A stretch of 64,000 nt of DNA, taken from positions 4,823-68,822 of the forward strand of contig CAZOCP010000003.1 of the NCBI GenBank assembly GCA_964578345.1, given 5' to 3'. The translations under genes were made by a program, and so were the position numbers. Below the pieces are notes generated by a model that saw only the letters and a list, made by a program, of their open reading frames with translations, had not been told where the DNA came from and did no database searches. Below are positions 1-8,334 of the stretch, in pieces. Every line of letters begins with the position of its first letter. Position 1 is the stretch's first letter. Source of the DNA: VGKP01 sp964578345 (lineage in GTDB: Archaea; Nanobdellota; Nanobdellia; Pacearchaeales; GW2011-AR1).

Positions 1-326
1 TTTCACAATTGCAATGTTTCCTAAAATATCATATGGCGCCATCTCTTATGATATTACAAGAATATTAAATACCTATGCCTCAAAAAACCAATCCGCACTA
101 AAGTGAGGGGAGTTTTCCAAGGCTTGCTCGGTTCAAAAAGCTTCAGGTTATAAAAAATTAAGCTTCTTTTGCATAACAAGAATATCTTCTAGCAATTTTT
201 TTACGAATTTTTACAATTCACCTTCTCAAATATTCTTCAAGGTTTTTCATAATGTTATTGAATCTTTGAACATCAGCATCAGCAAACATTTAAATATAAG
301 CTCCCTGAATAAATAGAAAAGAGACA
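1..326. other. gene-poor left edge
   Basis: I see no convincing gene. Around 90-115 there is a decayed copy of the CGCACTAAAGTG hairpin core found in palindrome family B. A TATA-like stretch TTTAAATA at 289-296 lies about 30 bp before the first gene and is its probable promoter. Confidence 0.4.
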
Positions 327-584
327 ATGAATAAGATAATTGGTTACATTCTGGCATTACTGGGAATTCTAAGTCTGGCTGTAGGCACAATGCCCCAACT
401 AAGAAAAGCATTATCTTTCATTCCGGCAGAAATATCAAACAAAATACTCATTATAGCCGGAGTAGTAATTGTAGTTATCGGCATAATTCTTCTCTACAAA
501 AAAGACTCTGGAAAAAAACTCGAAGAAGTCCCAATTTATCACGGAAAAGAGATCGTAGGTTATAGAAAGATCAAGCAGAAATAA
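327..584 (+). CDS. small membrane protein with two TM segments
   Basis: An 85-residue protein of unknown function. Residues 5-23 and about 40-56 are hydrophobic helices, so the protein is probably a small inner-membrane hairpin. The last 27 residues are charged and probably cytoplasmic (KKDSGKKLEEVPIYHGKE). A TATA-like TTTAAATA about 30 bp upstream fits a leaderless or very short leader transcript beginning near the ATG. The gene stands alone and is followed within 25 bp by a palindromic element. No family recognised. Confidence 0.7.
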   Translation: MNKIIGYILALLGILSLAVGTMPQLRKALSFIPAEISNKILIIAGVVIVVIGIILLYKKDSGKKLEEVPIYHGKEIVGYRKIKQK

Positions 585-606
585 TAAGAAAATTATATTT
601 CACAGC

Positions 607-728
607 CGTCACAAAACCCTTCGGGTTTTAACCCCGCACTTTAGTGCGGGGCTTGTTCGTGGTTTTGTGACCGCCGGAGAAATCCTCACAAACAACCCCA
701 GACTAAAGTCTAAGGATTTCTACGAGCG
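607..728 (+). repeat. nested palindromic element, family B copy 1
   Basis: A two-part structured repeat of about 120 bp. Outer arms GTCACAAAACC and GGTTTTGTGAC enclose a hairpin with stem CCCCGCACT/AGTGCGGGG. A second stem GAAATCCT/AGGATTTC encloses CAGACTAAAGTCT. It is nearly identical to 34960-35080, with differences concentrated in the stems. It sits between convergent genes, so it could act as a bidirectional terminator. Confidence 0.9.
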
Positions 729-754
729 TTAAATAACCAAAATTAGAGAATAAT

Positions 755-1540
755 CTAAGAAGTCATTAAATTTTTAAGCTGTTTTTTCTTTAAAGCTATC
801 TCTTCCTTCAAGTCACGCATCTGTTCAGCACTTGCGTTCCTTAACCTGCTTCGCAGTTCTTTAATTTCCTCAGTAATATCTATGGCCTCTATTCTTTTTG
901 TTCTATCGGCCATTTTATTTAAAGAACTCATCAAGAACATCGCATGGATATTCTTATCAAATATCAAAAGCAATGCAGAAATAACTGCAATGGCTGCATA
1001 AATCAATGCAAGATTATAATACCATTCATTATGCCCAGAAATAAATAATTCATCCCATCTCACATAAGCTAAACCAGTAAATATCACAAGATAAGTAACC
1101 CACCCTACTTTCCTAATAACAGTACTGTCAAATCCTTCAATAAAAAAGAATCCAATAATAAATGGAAGAAAAGATGACAGAGCAATCCCTAAAACACCAT
1201 AAGGAAGCCAAATAAAATCTATCAAATAGTCATTAGTTAAATAGCGAACAGCTATGAGTGAAACAATTAAAGAAATAATAAATGCAAGAGAAGTATTTTC
1301 CCCCAATCTAGGAATATTCTGAACAGCAGAATTTATAATAGCCAAAAGCAGAATAAAAACCAGAAATTTAATAAAAAGGATTTCCACACCTAAAGAAGAA
1401 GTTGATTTATTCTCAAAACCTCCAAAAGCAAATTCAAGTACATCCACAACGCCATCTGTAAAAGCATTTGCAGACACAAAAGGAATCAAAAAACTACTTG
1501 CAAACAAAAATAAAAAAATAAATGCACCAATCTTTTTCAT
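755..1540 (-). CDS. membrane protein with signal peptide and C-terminal coiled coil
   Basis: A 261-residue protein. The N terminus (MKKIGAFIFLFLFASSF) is a cleavable-type signal peptide; about five hydrophobic helices follow between residues 50 and 205. The last 50 residues are a charged helix rich in E, K and R (EEIKELRSRLRNASAEQ), a likely cytoplasmic coiled coil. It has the same layout and nearly the same first seven residues as the next gene upstream (1623-2411), so the two look like tandem paralogues. No enzymatic motif is visible. A structural or scaffold role in the envelope is inference. Confidence 0.75.
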   Translation of the reverse strand: MKKIGAFIFLFLFASSFLIPFVSANAFTDGVVDVLEFAFGGFENKSTSSLGVEILFIKFLVFILLLAIINSAVQNIPRLGENTSLAFIISLIVSLIAVRYLTNDYLIDFIWLPYGVLGIALSSFLPFIIGFFFIEGFDSTVIRKVGWVTYLVIFTGLAYVRWDELFISGHNEWYYNLALIYAAIAVISALLLIFDKNIHAMFLMSSLNKMADRTKRIEAIDITEEIKELRSRLRNASAEQMRDLKEEIALKKKQLKNLMTS

Positions 1541-1622
1541 AATATTATGGTAAATAAACTAGTATATAAATATTACTCTTCTCTCGGGCGTCATCCTCCA
1601 ACTATCCAAAAAACATTAATTT

Positions 1623-2411
1623 CTAAGAATTTGAAATCTTACGGACAAGTTCTGCCTGTTTATTTTGCAATTGTGTAAGAACCTCGCCAGTCGCGCTTTT
1701 TTGAAGTTCTAAATTCCTCTGCAACTGCGCATTTAAATCAGCAATATATTCTCCCCTAGCACCCTGAACATTTCCCTTCATCGCTGTTTTCATCATCCTA
1801 AAAAAGATCGGCCTCTCAAAAAATAGCATAACCAGTGATAAAAGAAGAATAGCTAAATAAATCCACATATAATTACCAGGAGCATTCCATAAAAGAACAA
1901 ACATCAATACAGCAAATCCTGCCCAAACCAGTTTGCTCAAATAAATATGTTCTTTTTCATACAATCTCTTCGCAATAACTGCTGCAGCACAGAAAGGAAG
2001 CAGCCCTACAATCAAAAGACCCAGCGCCTTGTAAGGATAAATTACTCCAACAATCTCAGCAGGCTCCAGATATAAAGTAGCTAAAATAGCAACTATAGCA
2101 GAAACCATGAAAGCAATCCAATTTTTCTCTCCAATAAAAGGAATCCATGGAGTTATCGCATATAAAATTAAAAGAACAAGCAAAAAGATAAGTATCCTGG
2201 AAAACAATTGAGAATCAGCAAGTTTCTGAATAAAATCGCTGCCTGAAGCTCCAGTTACTCCGCCGCCAACAATCGTTTTAACAATTGAAACCACCTTGTC
2301 ACCAGTAACTTCAGTTGTTTCAGTATGCAATAAGGTATGTTGAGCTGCAGCAGCACTTATCAGAAAAACTCCGATAAAAAAAATAACAAAAAATGCACCA
2401 ATCTTTTTCAT
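1623..2411 (-). CDS. membrane protein with signal peptide and C-terminal coiled coil (paralogue)
   Basis: A 262-residue protein, starting MKKIGAFFVIFFIGVFLISAA, a signal peptide ending in a small-residue cleavage region. A soluble stretch (residues 24-65) precedes about five hydrophobic helices, then a 45-residue charged helical tail rich in Q, L and E. Size, topology and N terminus match the downstream neighbour 755-1540, and the same general layout recurs at 2866-3573 and 7725-8282. Both genes run on the minus strand with an 82-bp gap and may be co-transcribed. Function unknown. Confidence 0.75.
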   Translation of the reverse strand: MKKIGAFFVIFFIGVFLISAAAAQHTLLHTETTEVTGDKVVSIVKTIVGGGVTGASGSDFIQKLADSQLFSRILIFLLVLLILYAITPWIPFIGEKNWIAFMVSAIVAILATLYLEPAEIVGVIYPYKALGLLIVGLLPFCAAAVIAKRLYEKEHIYLSKLVWAGFAVLMFVLLWNAPGNYMWIYLAILLLSLVMLFFERPIFFRMMKTAMKGNVQGARGEYIADLNAQLQRNLELQKSATGEVLTQLQNKQAELVRKISNS

Positions 2412-2540
2412 ATTTCTTACATACCAAACAGCTATTTAAATATTTCCCCGCATAGGCTTTGTTAAACAAGTGTTATTCTTAGCTTACTTATTTAACATGA
2501 TATTAGCAAGATTTATTAAGCTTTTTAACTTTTAATAATC

Positions 2541-2741
2541 ATGTCTAAGGAAGTTAATAATTATCTTCTTGTATCGGGGCTGATTTTCTTACTAATAACT
2601 CTGCTTCATTTATTTAGAATAATTTTTCAGTGGGAAGCTGTATTTAATGGAAGAGAAATTCCTTTGTATGCTTCCTATATTGGCTTCATTATCGGAACTG
2701 TTTTAACTTATTATGCGTTTAGATTGAGAAAATTTCAATAG
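2541..2741 (+). CDS. small two-TM membrane protein
   Basis: A 66-residue protein with hydrophobic helices at about residues 7-28 and 42-60 joined by a short polar loop, ending in a basic tail (RLRKFQ). The ATG is preceded by AT-rich sequence with TATA-like boxes. It is divergent from the minus-strand membrane genes. It ends with TAG, which shows that TAG is an ordinary stop codon in this genome. No family recognised. Confidence 0.6.
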   Translation: MSKEVNNYLLVSGLIFLLITLLHLFRIIFQWEAVFNGREIPLYASYIGFIIGTVLTYYAFRLRKFQ

Positions 2742-2865
2742 AGCACTTATCTTAGAAAACAATATATAGTGAATATTGTTTATAATTTTATAGAGAAGTT
2801 TGCAAAAGTCGAAAGTTCTCTATAAATTAAAATACAAAAATAAAGAGACTATTATTTAATATTCA

Positions 2866-3573
2866 ATGAATAAAAACACAAAAATCATTCTGCTGATGTT
2901 CTGCATATTAGCAATCACAATAACAAATTTAGAAATAAAAAATACCAAAGCTCAAGACCCTAAAGAAATAATCCAAAAAAACATAGGTATCAACCCTGAA
3001 AATATCCCTCAAAATCAAGATGAATTAAAAGAAGAGATAAAAAAGCGCTACCTTGAAAAAGAATGGTCAAACATAATCTCAAATATTACCATAATAGGGC
3101 CAATGCATAATTTTCTCCTTAAAAGCAAAAACATATTTATTGTGCCTTTTGGAGAACCGTATTCCTTCACTCCAACTTTCATCTTAATTGCGGTTTTATG
3201 GTTATATTTTTTTCTATTAATGTACGATATAATAAAAGGAAGTAAAATAGTCCAGAAAACTCCTGCATTTCTGATAAGCTTAGGAGCAGCGGTAATAATC
3301 GCCCAAACCGGACTGATAAAAAATCTCGTCACAGGCGCTCTAACTCTTATTTATTCAAAAGAAGCATGGTGGCTCCGTATAATAATATTAATTCTATTAT
3401 TTGGAGGTCTCTATTTAGTCTACTTTATAGAAAAAAAGATAGGCCGAACAATCAGAAAAGAAAAGGAAAAACAGAAAATAGGAGAAATAAAAAAAGAAAC
3501 AGAAGAATCTAAATCATTTATAAAGGGCGTAAAAGAAGCTCAAAACATAACTAAAAAATATAAAATAACATAA
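2866..3573 (+). CDS. signal-peptide membrane protein with charged tail
   Basis: A 235-residue protein. Residues 1-30 form a signal peptide (IILLMFCILAITI core) ending near KAQ. A polar region to about residue 80 is followed by three or four hydrophobic helices and a Lys/Glu-rich coiled-coil tail. The order (signal peptide, short exported part, TM bundle, cytoplasmic helix) is the same as in 755-1540, 1623-2411 and 7725-8282. A long palindromic element begins about 30 bp after the stop. Function unknown. Confidence 0.75.
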   Translation: MNKNTKIILLMFCILAITITNLEIKNTKAQDPKEIIQKNIGINPENIPQNQDELKEEIKKRYLEKEWSNIISNITIIGPMHNFLLKSKNIFIVPFGEPYSFTPTFILIAVLWLYFFLLMYDIIKGSKIVQKTPAFLISLGAAVIIAQTGLIKNLVTGALTLIYSKEAWWLRIIILILLFGGLYLVYFIEKKIGRTIRKEKEKQKIGEIKKETEESKSFIKGVKEAQNITKKYKIT

Positions 3574-3605
3574 AAATAAACTATCAAACTTAAATTAATC
3601 CTAAG

Positions 3606-3773
3606 TATCGCCAAACCCTCTGTGTTTGTACCTCGCCTCCTCAAGAATCCTTGATTCTTGATAGCCATCAGAAACTCAAAGAGTTTCTCAGCCTCAAAAA
3701 TCCATAAAAGATTTTTGACCCGCTCAGGAATCAAAGATTTCTGACGTAAAAGCCGAGTTTTGTTTTCTGTATC
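3606..3773 (+). repeat. nested palindromic element, family A expanded copy
   Basis: A parent hairpin with arms ACCTCGCCT and AAAAGCCGAG contains four consecutive daughter hairpins in its loop. Their stems are CAAGAATC/GATTCTTG, CAGAAACTC/GAGTTTCT, CAAAAATC/GATTTTTG and TCAGGAATC/GATTTCTGA. Each is bounded by TCA and TGA-type ends joined by GCC-rich linkers. The first 150 bp are almost the same as 53881-54040. Confidence 0.85.
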
Positions 3774-3935
3774 AAAAGCCGGAGAAGTATGAACGAAAGC
3801 GGCGAAGAAATCTTTATTTAATTCAGATTAGCTTTTTCTAACCTTTATTCTTTCTTTAAGCTCTTAAAAACAGATTCAAACAAATTAACACGTTAACCAA
3901 AAAGCTTATAAAGTTAATAATCTACTAATATATTA

Positions 3936-4268
3936 ATGAGAGAAATACTGGATAATGCTCATGAATTTCTAGAATCTACAGAAGACAATATAAAAAAAGA
4001 AAGATGGAATGCCGCAGTCTCCGACTTCTTTAAAGCAATCGCTGCTTTCTGTGATTATCTGATATACAAAGAAATAAAAAGACTTCCTAAAAAGCATAGC
4101 GAACGTTTTAGTCTATTGGAAAAATATTTTAATAATGTCTACCAGAAAGTCACTGAATTATTCAAAAAATATAGAGAATCATATAATTTAAGACTCAAAA
4201 AGGAGGATGCTTTAAAATCGAGAGCATATGCATATGAACTCAGAGACTTTATTAAGAATAAAGAATAG
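3936..4268 (+). CDS. HEPN-domain protein (UPF0332-like)
   Basis: A 110-residue all-helical protein that matches the HEPN fold pattern: an N-terminal helix pair with alternating K/E and an aromatic cluster (AAVSDFFKAIAAFCDYLIY), then a second helix pair ending with a conserved-type basic helix. HEPN proteins are usually encoded beside MNT nucleotidyltransferases as toxin-antitoxin modules, and that partner overlaps its 3' end here by about 41 bp. The RNase motif Rx4-6H of active HEPN toxins is not obvious, so the protein may be non-nucleolytic. Confidence 0.75.
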   Translation: MREILDNAHEFLESTEDNIKKERWNAAVSDFFKAIAAFCDYLIYKEIKRLPKKHSERFSLLEKYFNNVYQKVTELFKKYRESYNLRLKKEDALKSRAYAYELRDFIKNKE

Positions 4269-4761
4269 ATTAAAAAAATTCCTAAAAGATAAAGAGATCT
4301 TAGATATTATATTATTTGGTTCTGTAATTAAAGGCAAATATCTACCGAGAGATATAGATCTAGCTTTTATAGCTAATAAAGAAATTAAACCGGAAATAGA
4401 GGGATTTCATATAAGCTTAATTAAACCGGAAGAATTCTTTACTGACCAGCCTTCAATAACGAACACTGTATTGAGAGAAGGTTTTAGCTTGAGAAAAAAT
4501 GCTTTTTTTGTTGAAGGACTAAAATTCAAAAATAGGGTGCTCTTTACTTATAAATTAAATGACAAGAGGTTATCAGAAAAAGTTAAAATAGTTAATATCT
4601 TGCGTGGAAAGAATAAAGAAAAAGGAATTGTTGAAGAATATGGCGGAAGATGGCTGGTAAACCAGGCATTTACTGTCCCAATAACTACGGAGCACATAAT
4701 TGAATCTCTGCTTATAAATCTAAAAATAAAATACTCAAAATCATATATATTAATACATTAA
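4228..4761 (+). CDS. MNT-type nucleotidyltransferase, HEPN partner
   Basis: A 177-residue protein with the minimal nucleotidyltransferase signature FGSVIKGKYLPRDIDLAF: GS for the triphosphate and DxD for the metal ions, at about residues 33-50. In known HEPN-MNT modules the MNT protein modifies and silences the HEPN toxin (AMPylation), so a regulatory role for the overlapping upstream gene is likely. The C-terminal 80 residues are longer than in minimal MNT proteins and unfamiliar. An alternative ATG lies two codons downstream (4234). Confidence 0.8.
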   Translation: MHMNSETLLRIKNRLKKFLKDKEILDIILFGSVIKGKYLPRDIDLAFIANKEIKPEIEGFHISLIKPEEFFTDQPSITNTVLREGFSLRKNAFFVEGLKFKNRVLFTYKLNDKRLSEKVKIVNILRGKNKEKGIVEEYGGRWLVNQAFTVPITTEHIIESLLINLKIKYSKSYILIH

Positions 4762-4767
4762 CTAAAA

Positions 4768-5022
4768 ATGAAAGAAAATAGATCTAAGATTAACACATTA
4801 ATAAAAAGAAAAAATGTAATAAAATTGCTTAAAAAAAATGATATAAATAGAATATCGCCAAGAGCACTAGACAAAATAGAAAAATTAATTACAGAATACT
4901 TAATAAGTTTATCTGCCGCCCTAAAAGAAAAGATAATTACAAAAGGCAAAAAAACTCTGGAAGTAGAAGATATCTCGGAGACTCTTGATAAGAGAAATTC
5001 TGAACAATACTGGGAAATTTGA
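4768..5022 (+). CDS. histone-fold DNA-binding protein
   Basis: An 84-residue basic protein. Residues 25-75 fit the archaeal histone pattern: an R-I-S-x-x-A strand and turn, a long central helix (ALDKIEKLITEYLISLSAAL), then GKKTLEVEDI, equivalent to the GRKTIKAEDI motif of archaeal histones. It has an N-terminal Lys-rich extension. It probably forms dimers that bind and bend DNA. Its TATA-like box (CATATATTAA) lies within the last codons of the MNT gene, so it is probably transcribed separately. Confidence 0.75.
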   Translation: MKENRSKINTLIKRKNVIKLLKKNDINRISPRALDKIEKLITEYLISLSAALKEKIITKGKKTLEVEDISETLDKRNSEQYWEI

Positions 5023-5154
5023 TCTCATCTCTTCTTTTATTCTTCCTTCAATCTTTCAAGAATTTCCTTCTCAGAGGCAGTAAAAACGTTCAAATAAAGT
5101 TTATAAACAAACTAAAAATTTTCTTGCTAATCTAAGTTTATGTAAATATATAAT

Positions 5155-6567
5155 TTACCTTATTCCAAATAATCTTCTAAACCAATTAAGAATTCTCTCA
5201 ATTAAATTTTGGCTTACACACTCATTAGATAAACAAACATTACTGCCGCATTCAAAGTGATTATCACATTTTACTCCGGCTTTTAATTGGGATACAAATG
5301 CTCCAGAATCAGAACAATAGTCATTTATTTTTCTATAACCAAAAGGATAGCATTTATTATCTAATAAACAGGAATCCTTACAAATTACTTCGCCTACTTT
5401 TACACAAGCGCCATAAGAACAGTCAGTTGGGCATTTATATTCAGTTCTACCTACAGTACCATTAACATTACAAAAACTCTCTATTAATGTATTACCAGTG
5501 CATGAATCTTTTGTGATTGAACCTCCGCCTCCACCACCTCCACCCCCATTACAAGATGGACCTTGATTAGAAGAAGAACCGCTAGAAATTTGACCAAGAG
5601 TATAATAATCCTCTCCTCCATCGCTATCAGAGCAAGTATAAGTTACATTAGAACAAACAGATAAATCATAACTGATTCGATTATAATCGCAGTAGTTTAT
5701 ATTACCAGATTGAGTATTATACCCAAATTCGCCGCATTTCTGAGTTGTTTCAAGAGGGTTAACACAAGCGCCATTAAAACAGCCATTAGGGCATTTATAT
5801 TCTGTAAGTACTTCTACTCCCCCACTGCTGTTTATACCGCAGCTATATTCCCTAAGAAAATTAGAAACGTTCCCCAAACTACAAACATCTTTATATATTC
5901 CAAATTTATTGCCGTCTGTTGTATAATTGATATAACCAGAAAAATAAAATTCCTCTCCGCCATCAGAATCATTGCACATAGCTTTATCTGTCTGAACAGT
6001 AAAATAAAGATTTATAGTCTTGTCTTTAAACCCATTTGATACCTTAACTTTAACATTTTTTACTCCAGCCTTTGTATACATGCAATTAAAAGTTGAAGAT
6101 GGATTTCCTGTTACAGAAATACCATCAACTCCGCAATCGTGTTGACTAAACGTAATCTCTCCCTTATAAGCATATCCTGATAAATTAGTTACATTAACAG
6201 TCCATTGAACTACATCCCCAATTATAACAATCCCAGATTGTGTAGCAGTGACTAAAGGAGGATTTAAGTAAGCAAAAAATTCTTTATTAATGCATCCCCC
6301 CTTAATACAAACATTCTCATTCCCACAAAATAGATAATGCCCGACTATTGTGGTATTAAGATCTCCGCAAAGATATTCAGTTAGATAATTTCCATTACAA
6401 TAATCTATAGCATTCTTGCCAGGTATACTAACATTCCCACTTATTTCATAATTAATTCCTCCATCGCTATCAATGCATAAAAGAAAGTCGTTTGAAGCTC
6501 CTGAAATAAAAGAACTAGAAAACAAAACTAAAAAATTCAAAAATAAAATAATTGAAATTCTTTTCAT
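5155..6567 (-). CDS. secreted Cys-rich surface protein with DSDGG modules
   Basis: A 470-residue exported protein with signal peptide (residues 1-24). Three copies of a module with CxDSDGG, a Tyr and Gly spacer, a YC or C pair and a closing C(x)GxC occur near residues 31, 198 and 312. An Ig-like segment (about residues 95-190) lies between the first and second copies. A run of nine glycines near residue 345 interrupts the third module. The C terminus NLIERILNWFRRLFGIR is an amphipathic or membrane-anchoring helix. The same DSDGG module occurs in the protein at 17304-18629. Adhesion or envelope role is inference. Confidence 0.75.
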   Translation of the reverse strand: MKRISIILFLNFLVLFSSSFISGASNDFLLCIDSDGGINYEISGNVSIPGKNAIDYCNGNYLTEYLCGDLNTTIVGHYLFCGNENVCIKGGCINKEFFAYLNPPLVTATQSGIVIIGDVVQWTVNVTNLSGYAYKGEITFSQHDCGVDGISVTGNPSSTFNCMYTKAGVKNVKVKVSNGFKDKTINLYFTVQTDKAMCNDSDGGEEFYFSGYINYTTDGNKFGIYKDVCSLGNVSNFLREYSCGINSSGGVEVLTEYKCPNGCFNGACVNPLETTQKCGEFGYNTQSGNINYCDYNRISYDLSVCSNVTYTCSDSDGGEDYYTLGQISSGSSSNQGPSCNGGGGGGGGGSITKDSCTGNTLIESFCNVNGTVGRTEYKCPTDCSYGACVKVGEVICKDSCLLDNKCYPFGYRKINDYCSDSGAFVSQLKAGVKCDNHFECGSNVCLSNECVSQNLIERILNWFRRLFGIR

Positions 6568-6712
6568 AAAATAAAGATAAAAATAGTATTGATAAACCTT
6601 TCTATACTTGAATACTAAATAAAAGTAATAAAAAATCTAAATATGTTCTGGTAAGCTGGCTTGTGGTTCTGGACTGCCAGAGCTATTTTAATATAGAGAA
6701 AATAGTTTATAA

Positions 6713-7525
6713 TTATTTCTTAAAAAAAATAGACCTTATCCCAGACTCATACTCATCTCTCGCTGCTTCTGAAACATATCTTCTTGAAAACTCTAGGACT
6801 TCTGCTAAAGATAGTGCAGAAATGCTAACTTCTGCTCCAGAAATTCTTTGCGAAGTGCCTTCAGCAGTTCTCAACACCCCATAAGCCGCCTCGTCTTTAT
6901 CCAAGCCCAACCAACCACAATGTAGAACACGATAATGGCCAAACCACAGGTAATTAAAAATTACTTGGCTATTTGAATCTTCGGGAAGATTCTCGAATTC
7001 TATTGTTCCTTTAGTGAATCTATCAAAGTAAGGCTTAGTTTGTTTAGTGAATTCATCAAAGTAAGGCTCAGTTTGCTTTCTAAAGATGAACTGAGATTCA
7101 GGCATTTCAGGAGTTAAAATAAAACATCCTCTTTGTGAAACAATAAGTGCACTTCTGTCTTCAGGAGCCATAGATTCTTGGCTTTTTGCAAGCGCTTCGG
7201 CTGCTTCATAAACATCTCTGTTTGTCTCAAAATGCCTTTTGCTTGCATAAGCTCTAACAGCAACAGGAGCCATTAAAGGATTCATCAAGATAGAGTCTCT
7301 AACTAAAATAGTTTTTTTGCCCTTTAGTGCGATAGGTGCCATGCTTGTTCTTGAGTAATCTTTAGAAACACCAGCTAATCGTATCTGAGCAACTTCATCA
7401 GGAGCAGCAAGTGTATGAATGCCTTTATCTGCAAAAGCTCGCAATTGCTTATCTAAAGGCGCAGCTACACGATAAATATCTCCCAAGCCTTCTACGGTTC
7501 CTATCTTTTGTGCTTCATATGTCAT
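6713..7525 (-). CDS. unknown protein, three-copy family, copy 1
   Basis: A 270-residue soluble protein of no family I recognise. It is strongly similar along its length to copies at 28349-29137 and 56595-57263. The last 58 residues are the same as in copy 2, while the middle diverges, which suggests recent duplication or gene conversion. This copy has an internal tandem duplication of a 12-residue unit (KQTxPYFDxFTK, about 7015-7080). No signal peptide or membrane helix; no known catalytic motif seen. The promoter region is shared with copy 2. Confidence 0.8.
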   Translation of the reverse strand: MTYEAQKIGTVEGLGDIYRVAAPLDKQLRAFADKGIHTLAAPDEVAQIRLAGVSKDYSRTSMAPIALKGKKTILVRDSILMNPLMAPVAVRAYASKRHFETNRDVYEAAEALAKSQESMAPEDRSALIVSQRGCFILTPEMPESQFIFRKQTEPYFDEFTKQTKPYFDRFTKGTIEFENLPEDSNSQVIFNYLWFGHYRVLHCGWLGLDKDEAAYGVLRTAEGTSQRISGAEVSISALSLAEVLEFSRRYVSEAARDEYESGIRSIFFKK

Positions 7526-7545
7526 GCTTTTCTCAAGAATAAAAG

Positions 7546-7580
7546 GTATTTAAACTTTTCTATTTGTTACTATTTAGAAA
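7546..7580 (-). promoter_or_regulatory. conserved family promoter motif, copy 1
   Basis: Read on the minus strand this contains AGTAACAAATAGAAAAG followed directly by the TATA-like TTTAAATA, about 25-30 bp before the ATG. The same block occurs before copy 2 (28301-28328) and before an unrelated gene at the right end of the window (63679-63706). Confidence 0.7.
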
Positions 7581-7637
7581 TTAATTTAGAGTTAAAAACC
7601 CTGGGGTTTTGTAAATTTAATTTCTTCTCAATCCATT

Positions 7638-7717
7638 CAAAGTTCCGGAAACTTTCAAGAATTGTTTTTTTGCAAACTCCTGACTTTAGTTCGTGAGAAA
7701 GCAAAAACAATTCTTAG
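7638..7717 (-). repeat. palindromic element, family B variant
   Basis: Arms CAAGAATTGTTTTTTTGC (7656-7673) and GCAAAAACAATTCTT (7701-7715) enclose a loop that on the minus strand reads CTCACGAACTAAAGTCAGGAG. That loop resembles the second hairpin at 13730-13760, including the ACGAACTxAAGT core. A small hairpin AAGTTTCCGGAACTTT lies beside it. Confidence 0.7.
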
Positions 7718-7724
7718 CACCACC

Positions 7725-8282
7725 CTAATCCTCATGTCTTCTATGCATATATTTTCCTCCTGCAAGTTTAAATCCTGCCAAATAAGCATCTTCTTTACTG
7801 ACTTTATTTTTTAAAAGATGAATAAGTCTTGAAGCTCCAAAAAACAAAATAAATAGGACAACTAAAATAAACAGCAGATAAACCATCCCCCACTTATCAG
7901 AGAAGCTGAGGAAAGATAAAATTAATTTTGTTGATTCAAAAAATGCCCCGCTGGTGGCAATTAATAAAGTAACAATAACACTGCCTATCCATCGCTTATT
8001 TCCTTCGAAAAAAGGAGTAAACCCTAATACTTCAGCAAGAATTCCAAAGAACATAATCAATAAAGAAGAGAGAATAATTAAAGTCTGTAGATTTATGCTT
8101 GTTCCTATAGGTATTCCAAAAACAATTCTAGAAGCAATCTGTAAATTTTCTGGTATAATGATTTCCTTTGATAAAAACCCTGGCTTTTCATCATCTAAAG
8201 AAAGTGTATTGACATTCTCATTCTGGGCAGATGCAAAAATAATATTCAAAAAGATGATAGTCAGAATAACTTCTTTTTTCAT
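7725..8282 (-). CDS. signal-peptide membrane protein with basic tail
   Basis: A 185-residue protein. The signal peptide (MKKEVILTIIFLNIIFASA) is followed by a polar exported stretch to about residue 60 and then three hydrophobic helices (about residues 64-86, 98-115, 132-155). The basic tail ends KYMHRRHED. It matches the layout of 2866-3573. A TATA-like box (ATATAAAG on the minus strand, 8303-8310) lies about 22 bp before the ATG, supporting the start and a leaderless transcript. Function unknown. Confidence 0.75.
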   Translation of the reverse strand: MKKEVILTIIFLNIIFASAQNENVNTLSLDDEKPGFLSKEIIIPENLQIASRIVFGIPIGTSINLQTLIILSSLLIMFFGILAEVLGFTPFFEGNKRWIGSVIVTLLIATSGAFFESTKLILSFLSFSDKWGMVYLLFILVVLFILFFGASRLIHLLKNKVSKEDAYLAGFKLAGGKYMHRRHED

Positions 8283-8334
8283 GGCCTAATGGGCAAAACA
8301 AACTTTATATCTCTTTCTAAAAAAGATTTTTTTG

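Noticed and set aside
219..290. Minus-strand 23-codon frame ending EEYLRR
   Set aside because: Protein-like but too short, and its start coincides with the TATA region of the gene at 327; may be a gene remnant.
5023..5154. Minus-strand frame EKEILERLKEE at 5040-5095
   Set aside because: Only about 18 codons; possible end of a lost gene but not supportable.
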